Assembly: GCA_020850015.1 (NCBI GenBank)
Contig: JADZFF010000100.1
Location: forward strand, 1 to 33,666
DNA: 33,666 bases
Reading direction: 5' to 3'
Source: Bdellovibrionales bacterium
Lineage (GTDB): Bacteria; Bdellovibrionota; UBA1018; JADZFF01
A program made the translations under genes and the position numbers. The notes under the pieces are model-generated. The model saw nothing but the letters and a program-made list of their open reading frames with translations, searched no databases and was not told the DNA's origin. The number at the start of each line of letters is the position of its first letter. Within the stretch, counting starts at the first letter, position 1. Shown here piece after piece: positions 8,238 to 16,167 of this stretch.

Positions 8238-9721
8238 GCCCCAAGGTCCTCGTCGCCAACCGCTCCGAGATCGCGTGTCGGGTGTTTCAGGCCGCGCGTG
8301 AGCTGGGCCTGGGTACCGTGGCGATCTACGCGCCCGGTGACGAGCAGGGCCGCCATGTGACGATGGCCCAGGACGCGCGCCCGGTGAAATCCTACCTCGA
8401 CGCGGAGGCCATCGTGGCCGCTGCGAAAGCGTCGGGCGCCACCCTGATTCACCCTGGCTACGGGTTTCTCTCCGAGCGCCCGCACTTCGTGCGCGCTGTG
8501 GAGAAGGCCGGCCTGACTTTCGTGGGTCCGCGTGCGGAGACCATGGAGGCCCTGGGCGAAAAGATCGCCTCGAAGGAACTCGCCGAAAAGAGCGGAGTGC
8601 CAACCCTTCCCTGGGGCCGTGTGCCCGACGGCGGCGACGTAGAAGCCGCTGCCGCGAAGGTGGGCTATCCGCTGCTGCTCAAGGCTTCGGCCGGCGGCGG
8701 GGGCAAGGGCATGCGCCGCGTGGACAAACCCGAGGAGCTTGCCGCTGCCGCCGAAAGCGCGCGCGCGGAGGCCATCGCGGCCTTCGGCGACGGCGCGCTG
8801 TTCCTGGAGCGCCTAGTGACGGAGGCGAGGCACGTGGAGGTGCAGGTCTTCGGCGACGGCGCGGGCGGGGGAGTGCATCTTTTCGCGCGCGAGTGCTCGC
8901 TTCAGCGTCGGCATCAGAAGGTCTGGGAAGAGGCGCCAGGCTACGGCTTGGATCCCGCAACCCTCGCGGGGCTCTACGAGGCCGCGATGCGGCTCGTGAA
9001 AACCGTGAAGTACCGCAGTGCTGGCACGCTCGAGTTCCTCGTGGAGGGCGGGCACGGCAAACCCGAAAGTTTCTACTTCCTGGAGATGAACACGCGCCTT
9101 CAGGTGGAGCACCCGGTGACGGAGTGGGTGACGGGCATCGACCTCGTGCACTCGCAGCTCAGGTTAGCGCTCGACCCCAAGTTCCGCCTGGGCCAGCCCT
9201 CGGATCCGCGCGGCCACGCGATCGAGGTGCGGCTCTACGCCGAAGACCCGGCCCAGGGCTTCATGCCCACACCCGGCCGCGTGGAGAAGGTGATCTGGCC
9301 ACAGGGCCCCGGCATCCGCGTGGATAGCGGCATCGAGGACGGCCAGGACATCACGACCCTTTTCGACCCCCTGCTCGCAAAGATCGCCGTCTGGGCGCCC
9401 GACCGCGCGATGGCCATCGAGCGCATGAAGTTCGCGCTCGATGAGACGGCGATCCTCGGCGTGGGAACGAACCAGCGCTACCTCCGTGCGCTCTGCGACG
9501 CTCCGGCCGTGCGCGCCGGAAAGGTGCACACCAAGTGGCTCGAGACCGCCTTCAACTTCGGCGCCCCGGATCTGGCCCCCGCCACCCAGGCCGCTGAGCT
9601 TCTGGCCTCGCTTCGCGCGGCGGGACTCGGGCGCGCGGGTCAGAGCGCGAGTGCCGCGAACGGAGCGGCCGCAGGCTTTGCTTCACCCTGGTCGGTGGTG
9701 AAGGGGGCGATCCATGGCTGA
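8234..9721 (+). CDS. liuD: methylcrotonyl-CoA carboxylase, biotin carboxylase subunit (split alpha)
   Basis: ATP-dependent carboxylation of the biotin carrier. Its 495 residues cover only the biotin-carboxylase part of the usual ~660-residue MCC alpha subunit. The N-terminal KVLVANRSEIACRV (4-17), the ATP-grasp glycine loop KASAGGGGKGMR (150-161) and the FLEMNTRLQVEHPVTE catalytic stretch (282-297) are intact. The GTG start 8234 overlaps the liuC stop as GTGA and matches the family N-terminus. The protein ends shortly after an FASPW segment, where an intact alpha subunit would enter its BT domain. The remaining domains are on the next gene, whose ATG lies 8 bp before this stop. This is probably a genuine split into two subunits; a frameshift is the alternative. 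Confidence 0.92.
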   Translation: MSPKVLVANRSEIACRVFQAARELGLGTVAIYAPGDEQGRHVTMAQDARPVKSYLDAEAIVAAAKASGATLIHPGYGFLSERPHFVRAVEKAGLTFVGPRAETMEALGEKIASKELAEKSGVPTLPWGRVPDGGDVEAAAAKVGYPLLLKASAGGGGKGMRRVDKPEELAAAAESARAEAIAAFGDGALFLERLVTEARHVEVQVFGDGAGGGVHLFARECSLQRRHQKVWEEAPGYGLDPATLAGLYEAAMRLVKTVKYRSAGTLEFLVEGGHGKPESFYFLEMNTRLQVEHPVTEWVTGIDLVHSQLRLALDPKFRLGQPSDPRGHAIEVRLYAEDPAQGFMPTPGRVEKVIWPQGPGIRVDSGIEDGQDITTLFDPLLAKIAVWAPDRAMAIERMKFALDETAILGVGTNQRYLRALCDAPAVRAGKVHTKWLETAFNFGAPDLAPATQAAELLASLRAAGLGRAGQSASAANGAAAGFASPWSVVKGAIHG

Positions 9722-10259
9722 GGCCCCGAAGGCGGGTTCCGCGAAAAAGACCGCGGCACTTTCGATCAAGGCCGCGGGCAAGAGATTCGACGCCGCGCCC
9801 GGCACCCCCGGCGACGGCTGGAGTGCCTGGGCCTGGGAACAACGCCCGGGCGGCTGGTGCATCGGAACGCGCAGGCGCGCGAAGAGTAATGGAGAAGAAG
9901 AGACAGAGCGCGTGCGCGTGGCCTACGCCGAGCGGCGCGGATCCTTCTGGGCGCAGTTGCCCTCGCTTCCGGTGGCGGGCGAGTGGATCGTGGCTCAGCG
10001 CGGAGGCGCCGGAGCGGCCGGGAGTGATGCGGACCTCGTGGCCCAGTTTCCGGGCAAGGTGCGGAAGCTCCTGGTGAAGGCGGGCGAGAAAGTCACTGAG
10101 GGGCAGCCGCTCGTGCTCGTGGAGGCCATGAAGATGGAGTTCGCGGTGAAGGCCCCTGCGGCCGGCACCGTGAAGAAGCTCCTCGTCACCGAAGGCCAGC
10201 AGCTCCAGCCGGGCGACCGTTTCGTGGAGCTCGCGTCGGCGGAGCCGGGGCCCGCATGA
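9714..10259 (+). CDS. biotin carboxyl carrier subunit of methylcrotonyl-CoA carboxylase (split alpha)
   Basis: Carries the biotin that shuttles CO2 between the biotin-carboxylase and carboxyltransferase subunits. In 181 residues, about 1-100 look like a remnant or counterpart of the BT linker domain of MCC alpha. Residues about 107-175 are a biotinyl/lipoyl domain with VEAMKMEF, Lys140 being the biotinylation site. The second half of the hairpin fold (APAAGTVKKLLVTEGQQLQPGDRF) is complete. The gene overlaps the biotin-carboxylase gene by 8 bp (ATGGCTGA) and the lyase by 4 bp (ATGA), so the four enzymes should be made in coupled fashion. Its own ATG and alanine/lysine-rich N-terminus argue for a functional free subunit. 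Confidence 0.88.
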   Translation: MAEAPKAGSAKKTAALSIKAAGKRFDAAPGTPGDGWSAWAWEQRPGGWCIGTRRRAKSNGEEETERVRVAYAERRGSFWAQLPSLPVAGEWIVAQRGGAGAAGSDADLVAQFPGKVRKLLVKAGEKVTEGQPLVLVEAMKMEFAVKAPAAGTVKKLLVTEGQQLQPGDRFVELASAEPGPA

Positions 10260-11215
10260 GCCGGATCACGATCTTCGAGGTCGGCCCGCGCGACGGCCTT
10301 CAGAACGAGAAGCAGCCCGTGTCGCTGGAGGACAAGCTCTGGTTCACGCGAGGGTTGGTGCAGGCCGGCGCCCGCGAGCTCGAGATCGGTGCTTTCGTAC
10401 GCGCTGAGCGGGTGCCCCAGATGGCGGACACCGACGCACTCTATGCGGCGCTCGCCGGGAAGACCGGGGGCTTAGGCAAGGCGCGCGCCTGGGCGCTCGT
10501 GCCGAACGAAAAGGGCCTGGAGCGCGCGGCCGCGGCCGGCGCGCGGAACATCGCCGTGTTCACGGCCGCCACCGACGGCTTCGCGAACGCCAACATCGGC
10601 ATGACGGTGCGCGAGTCCTTGGCACTCTACAAGACTCTGATCCCGCAGGCGCGAAAGCTCGGCATGCGAGTGCGGGGCTACGTGTCCACCGCCTTCGGCT
10701 GCCCCTACGAGGGCAAGGTGGCGCCCGCCAAGGCGCTCAAGGTCATCGATCAGCTTCTGAAGTGGGACGTGGAGCAGGTGAGTGTGGGCGACACCATCGG
10801 TGTGGCCACCCCCGGCGACGTGACGAAGCTCATGGGCCCGCTCATGAAACGCGTGCGGGGCAAGGCGGCGCTCAAGGTGGCGGGCCACTTCCACGACACG
10901 CGCGGCACCGCGCTCGCGAACGCCCTTCAGGCCCTGGAGCTCGGCGTGACCACGCTCGATTCGTCGGCTGGCGGCCTGGGCGGCTGCCCTTACGCTCCCG
11001 GTGCCACGGGGAACCTCGCCACCGAGGACCTCGTGTATCTGCTTCACGGCATGGGGCTCAAAACGGGCTTCGATCTCGACGCACTTTCAACGCTCTCGGT
11101 GGAGATGTCGCGCCGGATGAACCGCGCGCTTACGAGCCGTTACGTTGCGGCCTGGGCCGCGGGCCGGGCGCGAGCGGCCGCCGCGAAGTCGGCCCCCAAG
11201 GGTTCGGCACCGTGA
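10256..11215 (+). CDS. liuE: hydroxymethylglutaryl-CoA lyase
   Basis: Cleaves HMG-CoA to acetoacetate and acetyl-CoA, the last step of leucine degradation. It has 319 residues, normal length, in a TIM-barrel HMGL-like fold. Visible are the N-terminal EVGPRDGLQNE with metal/catalytic Arg12-Asp13, SVGDTIGVATP (176-186), the metal-binding AGHFHDTRG with His211 and His213, and the active-site loop GGLGGCPYAPGATGN with catalytic Cys244. The ATG overlaps the preceding stop (ATGA), and the TGA overlaps the next GTG (GTGA). The C-terminus beyond residue 300 is a short Ala/Arg/Lys-rich tail. Confidence 0.94.
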   Translation: MSRITIFEVGPRDGLQNEKQPVSLEDKLWFTRGLVQAGARELEIGAFVRAERVPQMADTDALYAALAGKTGGLGKARAWALVPNEKGLERAAAAGARNIAVFTAATDGFANANIGMTVRESLALYKTLIPQARKLGMRVRGYVSTAFGCPYEGKVAPAKALKVIDQLLKWDVEQVSVGDTIGVATPGDVTKLMGPLMKRVRGKAALKVAGHFHDTRGTALANALQALELGVTTLDSSAGGLGGCPYAPGATGNLATEDLVYLLHGMGLKTGFDLDALSTLSVEMSRRMNRALTSRYVAAWAAGRARAAAAKSAPKGSAP

Positions 11216-12081
11216 GGATCGGCCTTCTCCTGCTCGCTTTGATCCCCGTGGGAGGTTGCGCGGGCGGCCCGCACCGGGGAGAGGACCGCATCTATGCCCT
11301 CGATCGCATCGTGCCGAGCGCGCTACGGGTGCGTCGCCCTCCGGGGCCCGGAGCCGATCCCAAGGCGGGCCCAGGCGGCCCGGACTTTGTGAGCCAGCCC
11401 AACTACCCCGACGAGCGCCTGGACTGCCGATCGATCGACGAGTTCCTCCCCGACGAGAAGCTCAAGCCCATGTTCGAGTGCCTGGCCTCTCTTCCGCCCG
11501 GGCTCAAGGTCCGCTACGAGCTCCTGCGCGGGCCCGTGCCCGAACTGAAAGCGCTGCCCCGTGAGGAGTGGAACGAGGAGGTCGCGCCGGCCCCGGTGGC
11601 GGCCGTGCCGCCTGCGAGCGGCGGAGAACCTCCGCCCGACGCTGCGGCGAGCCCCGAAGAAGGCGCGCCGCCGCCGCTGGCGCCATGCTTCGCGGAGCAC
11701 TGGGCGAAGCTGCCCGTGCCGCGCGAGGTTTTCTATGTTGCGGAGCTCGAACGTGTGCGCGGCGACTGGGGAGGCGAGCACGGCTACGAGTGCTTCGCCA
11801 CGCGCCTGGACGTCGAGGCGGGGAAGCTTTTGGGCGCCGAGATCCCCGGCAGCGAGTGGCACCTTGTGCTTCAACTCCCGCCGGATCCGCCCGTGGCGGA
11901 TCTGCCGGGTCTGCGCCGGATGCTCATGGGCGTCGTGCTCACGCCGCTTTTCCGGGCAGAGGGGTCGGCCGACAAAGTGCGGGGTCGGCTCGTACCCGAG
12001 CGCCTCTGCGAGGAGTGCTTCGGGTCGCGCGCTTCCGTGCTTCCCGAACGTCGCCCGCCCTTTCCGCAGCAGTGGCCCTAG
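11212..12081 (+). CDS. putative lipoprotein of unknown function
   Basis: A 289-residue predicted lipoprotein. The GTG start overlaps the lyase stop as GTGA and gives MRIGLLLLALIPVGGC, a short signal with Cys16 as the lipidation site. The mature protein has a Pro/Ala-rich low-complexity section (about residues 120-155) between two globular parts. The C-terminal part contains cysteines (CFAEHW, YECFATRL, CEECFG) that might form disulfides in the periplasm. I recognise no family. Being the last gene of an operon whose other members are cytoplasmic leucine-degradation enzymes is odd. It may simply be carried along by read-through, or have an envelope role in substrate uptake (speculation). It converges on the next gene with 16 bp between stops. 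Confidence 0.75.
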   Translation: MRIGLLLLALIPVGGCAGGPHRGEDRIYALDRIVPSALRVRRPPGPGADPKAGPGGPDFVSQPNYPDERLDCRSIDEFLPDEKLKPMFECLASLPPGLKVRYELLRGPVPELKALPREEWNEEVAPAPVAAVPPASGGEPPPDAAASPEEGAPPPLAPCFAEHWAKLPVPREVFYVAELERVRGDWGGEHGYECFATRLDVEAGKLLGAEIPGSEWHLVLQLPPDPPVADLPGLRRMLMGVVLTPLFRAEGSADKVRGRLVPERLCEECFGSRASVLPERRPPFPQQWP

Positions 12082-12097
12082 GCCGCCGCGCGCCTTT

Positions 12098-12349
12098 TCA
12101 GACGATCAGCGTGTGGATCGCGTGCATGGGCGCGGGGTCGGCCACCATCTGGCGGGTGGCCTCCATGTACTTGTCGAACATGCCCAGGGTGGGATCGTGG
12201 AACAGATCGAGCGAGGGGCCCGCCAGCCGGGCTAGGGTGTGCGGGTCGCGAATGCCTTCGGCGTGCATGCGCATCGCCCGGTCGGCCGCCGGGGTCCGGC
12301 GGAAGAGCTCCGGCGAGCCAAGATTGGTCAGGAGACGGTTCACGCGCAT
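12098..12349 (-). CDS. small hypothetical protein
   Basis: An 83-residue protein of unknown family beginning MRVNRLLTNLGSPEL. The start at 12349 is preferred over 12415 because it leaves about 70 bp for divergent promoters with the plus-strand gene at 12419. TAAAAT, a plausible -10 box, then lies about 10 bases upstream of the ATG. The sequence is Met/His-rich (LFHDPTLGMFDKYMEATRQM) and probably helical, with no signal peptide or membrane segment. It lies between a convergent lipoprotein gene and a divergent membrane-anchored small protein. The coding call rests on length and fit between neighbours only. Confidence 0.45.
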   Translation of the reverse strand: MRVNRLLTNLGSPELFRRTPAADRAMRMHAEGIRDPHTLARLAGPSLDLFHDPTLGMFDKYMEATRQMVADPAPMHAIHTLIV

Positions 12350-12418
12350 TCGCTCTATTTTAACACGGAGCGTAAGTCCTTGGCCCCAGGCGGGAATCTG
12401 GGCTATGACGGGCACACT

Positions 12419-12721
12419 ATGTCAGCTTGGGTTATCGTCAGTTGGGTTGCCGTCGCCATTCTCACCGGTCTCAATATCGTGGTCTTCCTTCAGCTGAAGA
12501 AGGCCAGCGAGGAGATGCTGAAGGCGGCCTTCCCGGGCGCGCGCGACGTGAACGACGCGCTTTCCAAGATGCAGGACGCGATGAAGAGCGCCCAGCGCGG
12601 CCGCCCGCACCCCATGCTCGCGCGCTCCATGGGCAAGAAGGCCGGCGCCAAGATGGCCGGTCAGGAAGCCCAGCTCCAGGCCGCCCTCTCCATGCTCCAG
12701 AGCATGCAGAAGAAAAAATAA
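12419..12721 (+). CDS. small membrane-anchored protein, unknown function
   Basis: A 100-residue protein with one N-terminal membrane helix (WVIVSWVAVAILTGLNIVVFLQL, about residues 4-26), then a charged helical part with a basic central region (GKKAGAKMAG) and a Met/Gln-rich end (QAALSMLQSMQKKK). Topology would be N-out, C-in with a cytoplasmic coil (inference from the positive charges). ATG 12419 is the first start that begins directly before the helix; no strong ribosome binding site is seen. It is not recognised as a named family. Confidence 0.6.
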   Translation: MSAWVIVSWVAVAILTGLNIVVFLQLKKASEEMLKAAFPGARDVNDALSKMQDAMKSAQRGRPHPMLARSMGKKAGAKMAGQEAQLQAALSMLQSMQKKK

Positions 12722-12816
12722 CCGAAGCAGGAGCCGAGGTTCCGTCAGTGCAAAGGCACTGCCGCGCAGCAGGATGCGGAGCGGAGGAATAGGCTGAGCC
12801 GCGCGCGCCCCGACCT

Positions 12817-12839
12817 GAACGCAACAATCTGTTGCGTTC
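12817..12839. terminator. 10-bp hairpin in convergent intergenic region
   Basis: GAACGCAACA-ATC-TGTTGCGTTC is a perfect 10-bp stem with a 3-nt loop, between the convergent small membrane protein and DTW genes. It lacks a T-run, so it is either an atypical bidirectional terminator or a protein-binding palindrome. The rest of 12722-12881 shows nothing else. Confidence 0.4.
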
Positions 12840-12881
12840 GCGCGAGCTGCGTCTCGCGGGGGCGGGGGGGGCGCCCAGGCA

Positions 12882-13664
12882 TCAGGCGTTCTTTTTCTTC
12901 GCCCGCGCGCCGCGGCTCCAGCGCGGGCGGCGGTCGCGGCGCTTCTTGGCCCCGGCCGCGCGTGTACCTGGTGCGCCTTTCGGTGCCGGCGGCGCCGAAG
13001 CCACGAGCGCTTCGAGCTTTTCCACCAGCGCGCCCGTGACTGCCTTGGGCTCGCCGAGCGCGCTGAGCACATGGGCCACTGACTCAAGCGAGGACAGCGC
13101 CTCGGGCCTGGGCTCGCGCCGCAGATTCCCATAGGCGGAGGGGCGGGCCGGAACGACCACGAGCCTCCGCAGCTTCAGCAGCCAGGCGTTCCGCCACCAG
13201 AGCGTCTTGGCCTGGGCCCAGGTGCCGTCGATCACCACGATTCCGAGGAGCGAGCGGAGCTCGTCGGGGATCGCGGGCATGAACTCTTCCTTCTGGTTCA
13301 CCCAGTACAGCGCCGCGGCCTCGCCCGAGCCTTCGCCCGGCCTGGGAAGGCGCGAACCCGCGCTGCGGCTCCCCAGGTACAGCACGCCCCAGCGTTTGGC
13401 GTCGACGCCGGGAACCACCATCGCAGGGGCCGTCGCGACAGGCTCGGCCGCCGTTGCGGGGTCGACGCCTGACTCGGCATCGGCTCCGACCTCAGGTCTG
13501 GGCGCCTTGGGCGAGGGCCCGGCCAGGGCCTGGGCCAGATTCCTCCAGGAGAGCCCGGCTCGCAGGATCACCCGCTCGCCCAGGACTTCGGCCATCAGGG
13601 GTGCCGTGGCCAGGGGTTCTTTCTTCTCGCGGGGATGTTGGAGGATCAGGATGCGCGTGGGCAT
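12882..13664 (-). CDS. DTW-domain protein (TapT/YfiP-like)
   Basis: Family members such as E. coli TapT (YfiP) add a 3-amino-3-carboxypropyl group to uridine in tRNA. The 260-residue protein shows ILQHPREKKEPLATAPLM (7-24), the name-giving DGTWAQAK (146-153) and YGNLRREPRPEALSSLES (178-195), all expected DTW landmarks. Two departures are visible. The usual N-terminal cysteine cluster before the first beta-strand is absent. Residues about 45-90 are a low-complexity insert rich in Ala/Pro/Glu. The tail (238-258) is strongly basic (KKRRDRRPRW, RARAKKK), possibly for RNA binding. Start M at 13664 puts the TRILILQHP strand at the N-terminus; further-upstream starts run into the terminator hairpin and add no cysteines. 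Confidence 0.78.
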   Translation of the reverse strand: MPTRILILQHPREKKEPLATAPLMAEVLGERVILRAGLSWRNLAQALAGPSPKAPRPEVGADAESGVDPATAAEPVATAPAMVVPGVDAKRWGVLYLGSRSAGSRLPRPGEGSGEAAALYWVNQKEEFMPAIPDELRSLLGIVVIDGTWAQAKTLWWRNAWLLKLRRLVVVPARPSAYGNLRREPRPEALSSLESVAHVLSALGEPKAVTGALVEKLEALVASAPPAPKGAPGTRAAGAKKRRDRRPRWSRGARAKKKNA

Positions 13665-13698
13665 GGGGCAGGGCTTAGCATGGGTGCCTGCAAAACGC

Positions 13699-13736
13699 GA
13701 AAGGCCCCGCGCGGGCAGCACCCGGCGGGGCCTTTC
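13699..13736 (-). terminator. intrinsic terminator
   Basis: GAAAGGCCCCGC (13699-13710) pairs perfectly with GCGGGGCCTTTC (13725-13736), and the inside can pair further (CGGG with CCCG around a 5-nt loop). On the minus strand the stem is followed by GCGTTTTGC. It lies downstream of the outer-membrane protein gene at 13760 and upstream of the DTW gene, and would end the former's transcript. Confidence 0.75.
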
Positions 13737-13759
13737 CAAAAAGTCGGGTCAGGTTCGGC

Positions 13760-14323
13760 TCAGAAGCCGAACGGCACGGAGAGCGACACGAAGAACGAGC
13801 TCACCGTGAGGTCGTAGGAGTCCGGGATGTCCGTCTCGGTGTCGCCCACGTAGCTCGTGGTCACGTTGTGGATCAGGTAGTCCACGTTGATCGCGAGTTT
13901 CGGGATGATGTTGTAGCCCAGGCCGAAGCGGATGGCGGTACCCTTGGTTCCGCGGTCGTCGACGTTCCCGCTGGCCATGTTGCTCATGAAATCGAATTGC
14001 CCGCGCAGGGTAAGTCCCACGCCCGGGATCGTGTACTGGGCGAAGGCGCCGAGGTTCATCATCGTGTCGGCGCTGTCGCCATCGTCGGCGTCGCCCGCTT
14101 TGATCATCGCGTAGTGGAAAGCAGGACCGAACGCGAACCCCTCCATCGAGAGGCCGGCACGAACGTCAAAGCCGAGGCCGCCGTAGGTATCCGCGGCGGT
14201 CAACGCGGAGTCCGTGGAGCCGAAGTGGTAGCCCACGCCGGGCTCGAGGTGTACGCCGGCCTGGGCCTGCGTGGCGCCCAGGAGCGCGAGCGTTGCGAAC
14301 GTAAGAATGGAAATCCGTTTCAT
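13760..14323 (-). CDS. small outer-membrane beta-barrel protein
   Basis: A 187-residue exported protein. Signal peptide 1-22 (MKRISILTFATLALLGATQAQA), then a Gly/aromatic-rich mature part in alternating strands (GVGYHFG, GLGFDVRAGL, IRFGLGYNI), ending FVSLSVPFGF with the C-terminal Phe required by the Bam machinery. It fits an eight-stranded OmpW/OmpX-size barrel, without a specific match I can name. GGGAGAAG sits just upstream of the ATG as ribosome binding site. The leader contains a small hairpin CTCCAT-CAGG-ATGGAG (14358-14373). A good terminator follows at 13699-13736, so this looks like a monocistronic, possibly highly expressed gene. Confidence 0.82.
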   Translation of the reverse strand: MKRISILTFATLALLGATQAQAGVHLEPGVGYHFGSTDSALTAADTYGGLGFDVRAGLSMEGFAFGPAFHYAMIKAGDADDGDSADTMMNLGAFAQYTIPGVGLTLRGQFDFMSNMASGNVDDRGTKGTAIRFGLGYNIIPKLAINVDYLIHNVTTSYVGDTETDIPDSYDLTVSSFFVSLSVPFGF

Positions 14324-14445
14324 GGTGGTCTTCTCCCTTGCTCGATTTTTCGTTGGACTCCATCAGGATGGAGGCACATCGCTCGGGTCGCAAGGCCAAA
14401 GAGTTGACGCGTCGGCGTCTCGGCGGGGCCGGAATGCCCTCGCGG

Positions 14446-14925
14446 TCAGTAGGCCAGGCGACGCAGGAGAAGCTTGCCGCTTTCGCTCTGGATGGTGACG
14501 AGCGCCCACTTCGGCTTGCGGTCGGGCAGCGTGAAGCGGAAGCAGAGGTCGAGCGAAGGTTCGGTGCCCGCCGCTTTCGGCATGCCGTTGAAGCGTTTTG
14601 CCGCCGCGCCTTCGCAGGCCGCGGCCCCGGAAGGATCCCGCATCCAGCTCGCTCCCACGATCATCCGGCGCCTGCGTGTCTCAGGAATCGCGCGGGAAAG
14701 CTGCGCATCCGCGCACTCCATCGCGGATTTTCCGGCTTTCTCCGAAAGCGGCTTGGCGCGGAGCTTGGCCGCGCAAGCCAGGAAGGACGACACTACCTGC
14801 GCCGCGGCGACGGGGTCCACGCCCTCAGGCGCCTCGGCGCGCGCGGCCGGGGCCGACACCACAGCCGCCACAGCGAGGAGGGCGAGGACAGGGACACAGA
14901 GTTTCGGGGCGCGAGGCTTTTTCAT
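14446..14925 (-). CDS. exported protein of unknown function
   Basis: A 159-residue secreted protein. MKKPRAPKLCVPVLALLAVAAVVSAPAARA is a textbook signal peptide, and GGAGG directly upstream of ATG 14925 fixes the start. The mature part has four cysteines (SFLACAAKL, MECADAQL, AACEG, LDLCFRF) and ends in an amphipathic beta segment (WALVTIQSESGKLLLRRLAY), suggesting a small disulfide-bonded periplasmic domain. The family is not recognised. Its start is 23 bases after the stop of the 373-residue exported protein, so the two are probably one operon. Confidence 0.75.
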   Translation of the reverse strand: MKKPRAPKLCVPVLALLAVAAVVSAPAARAEAPEGVDPVAAAQVVSSFLACAAKLRAKPLSEKAGKSAMECADAQLSRAIPETRRRRMIVGASWMRDPSGAAACEGAAAKRFNGMPKAAGTEPSLDLCFRFTLPDRKPKWALVTIQSESGKLLLRRLAY

Positions 14926-14948
14926 GGCTCCTCCAGTATCCCTCAGCC

Positions 14949-16070
14949 TCAGAGTCTTTCCCAGGGCGGCGGAATGGCGTCCATCCACTCGCCAAACCAG
15001 CCCTCGCCGTCGCCGGCTTCGACGCGCGGGGGGCAGGCGCCGCCCGCATCGGGCGCGCCCACCGGGGCTTCGCCCGTGGCACCCTGTGCGGGCGGCGCCA
15101 GCGCCGCGGGAGACGGCAGGTGGGCCAGCCCAGCCGCGCAGCCCCCTCCCGTCACTCCCGAAGGGAAATGGGCGCGGCAGGCCGGGCTCACATAGTCGGC
15201 CGAGCAGGCGCGCGATGCCAGCGCCGCGCAGGAGCTTGCGCTGGCGGGGCAGGAGACTCCCATCCGCGCCAGGTTTCCATTCACCACAGTGGCCACGGCC
15301 GGGCTGAACTCCGAGCAGTTCACGCCCTCGTCCCAGCTCGCGTTCACGTAGCTTCCCCAGTCGAAGTCGCGCAGGCGCCGCCAGCGCCCGCCGTCGCAAC
15401 CGAGGATCGGCGAGGCGCCGTAGAGCAGGTCGCGGTAGAAGTTCATGCCGGAGAAGTTGGCTCCGAGGTCGCCGAAGGAGCGCACGCTGGTGGTCGCCAT
15501 GCCGTACATGCCGTCCTCGAGGCTCCTTCCGTGGTCGAGGGCGTCGCGCACGCGCCCCCCGGCCCACACGAGCTCGAAGTACTCGAAGCCCTGGGCCATG
15601 AAGTGCCCGAGCTTGTCTATGCCGATGCGCTGGCCGCCCAAGTTGATCGTGGCCTCGAGGCCCGCGAACCGGAGCACGGGCGCGTCGGTGACCGAAATCC
15701 CGTTGTAGATGCTCGCGCTGAGATCGGTGCTGATCTGGTTGGCCGAGGGCAGGTGGTCCTCGGCCCAGCTCTCGATTTCGGCCACGGGGTTGGAGTTGAG
15801 CTGGTTCCTCACGTAGGTGAAGATAGGGGGCGGCATTCCCCCCGTCGCGGCTGGAATCACGCAGGGCGTGCCCGCCGCGTTGGCCGCGGCGACGGCCGCT
15901 TCGAGCCTGCGGTTGGTCTCGGCGTTGAGGAGGCCGCGCGAGTCCGGGAGGGGGCGGCTCCGGCCCGTGATGTTGTCCACCTCGTAGGCGTGGGCTGAGG
16001 GCGCCCCGAGCTGTAACGCGAGCAGCGCGCCCCCGATTATCCAAGGCCTGAGTGATTGTCCCCGAATCAT
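14949..16070 (-). CDS. exported protein of unknown function (IDKLGHF motif)
   Basis: A 373-residue exported protein. ATG 16070 has a strong GAGGGAGGGG ribosome binding site and starts a signal peptide (residues 1-28, ending SAHA). Residues about 140-215 contain IDKLGHFMAQGFEYF (151-165) and repeated Tyr/Phe/Gly segments. They recall the D-K-x-x-H-F region of small membrane-associated lipoprotein families such as DUF2279, a tentative likeness. The C-terminal third holds nine cysteines from residue 252 on (for example SCPASASSC and YVSPACRAHF) and a Pro/Ala/Gly linker before WFGEWMDAIPPPW, so it is probably a disulfide-rich periplasmic or surface domain. It forms a two-gene unit with the 159-residue exported protein downstream. 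Function is unknown. Confidence 0.75.
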   Translation of the reverse strand: MIRGQSLRPWIIGGALLALQLGAPSAHAYEVDNITGRSRPLPDSRGLLNAETNRRLEAAVAAANAAGTPCVIPAATGGMPPPIFTYVRNQLNSNPVAEIESWAEDHLPSANQISTDLSASIYNGISVTDAPVLRFAGLEATINLGGQRIGIDKLGHFMAQGFEYFELVWAGGRVRDALDHGRSLEDGMYGMATTSVRSFGDLGANFSGMNFYRDLLYGASPILGCDGGRWRRLRDFDWGSYVNASWDEGVNCSEFSPAVATVVNGNLARMGVSCPASASSCAALASRACSADYVSPACRAHFPSGVTGGGCAAGLAHLPSPAALAPPAQGATGEAPVGAPDAGGACPPRVEAGDGEGWFGEWMDAIPPPWERL

Positions 16071-16082
16071 ACCCCTCCCTCT

Positions 16083-16111
16083 AGAGTACCTGACGGAGAA
16101 ATGACGCGCAA
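16083..16111 (-). promoter_or_regulatory. sigma-70-like promoter for the IDKLGHF gene
   Basis: On the minus strand TTGCGC (16106-16111) and TACTCT (16083-16088) are spaced by exactly 17 bp and lie just upstream of the strong ribosome binding site at about 16072-16081. The match to consensus is partial. Confidence 0.4.
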
Positions 16112-16167
16112 AGTCACACTCCAGAGGACAAAACCCTTTTTGATTCAGGCGCCTGGAAGGGCGCGGG

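Noticed and set aside
11884-11902. 8-bp perfect inverted repeat GATCCGCC/GGCGGATC inside the lipoprotein gene
   Set aside because: Stems of this size are expected by chance in GC-rich coding sequence and it is not at a gene boundary.
13486-13503. Partial match to the palindrome arm (GGCTCCGACCTCAGG) in the DTW gene
   Set aside because: Only about 10 bases agree, there is no second arm, and it lies in coding sequence.
16146-16155. CAGGCGCCTG palindrome downstream of the M3 peptidase gene
   Set aside because: No T-run or longer stem; too short to call a terminator with confidence.
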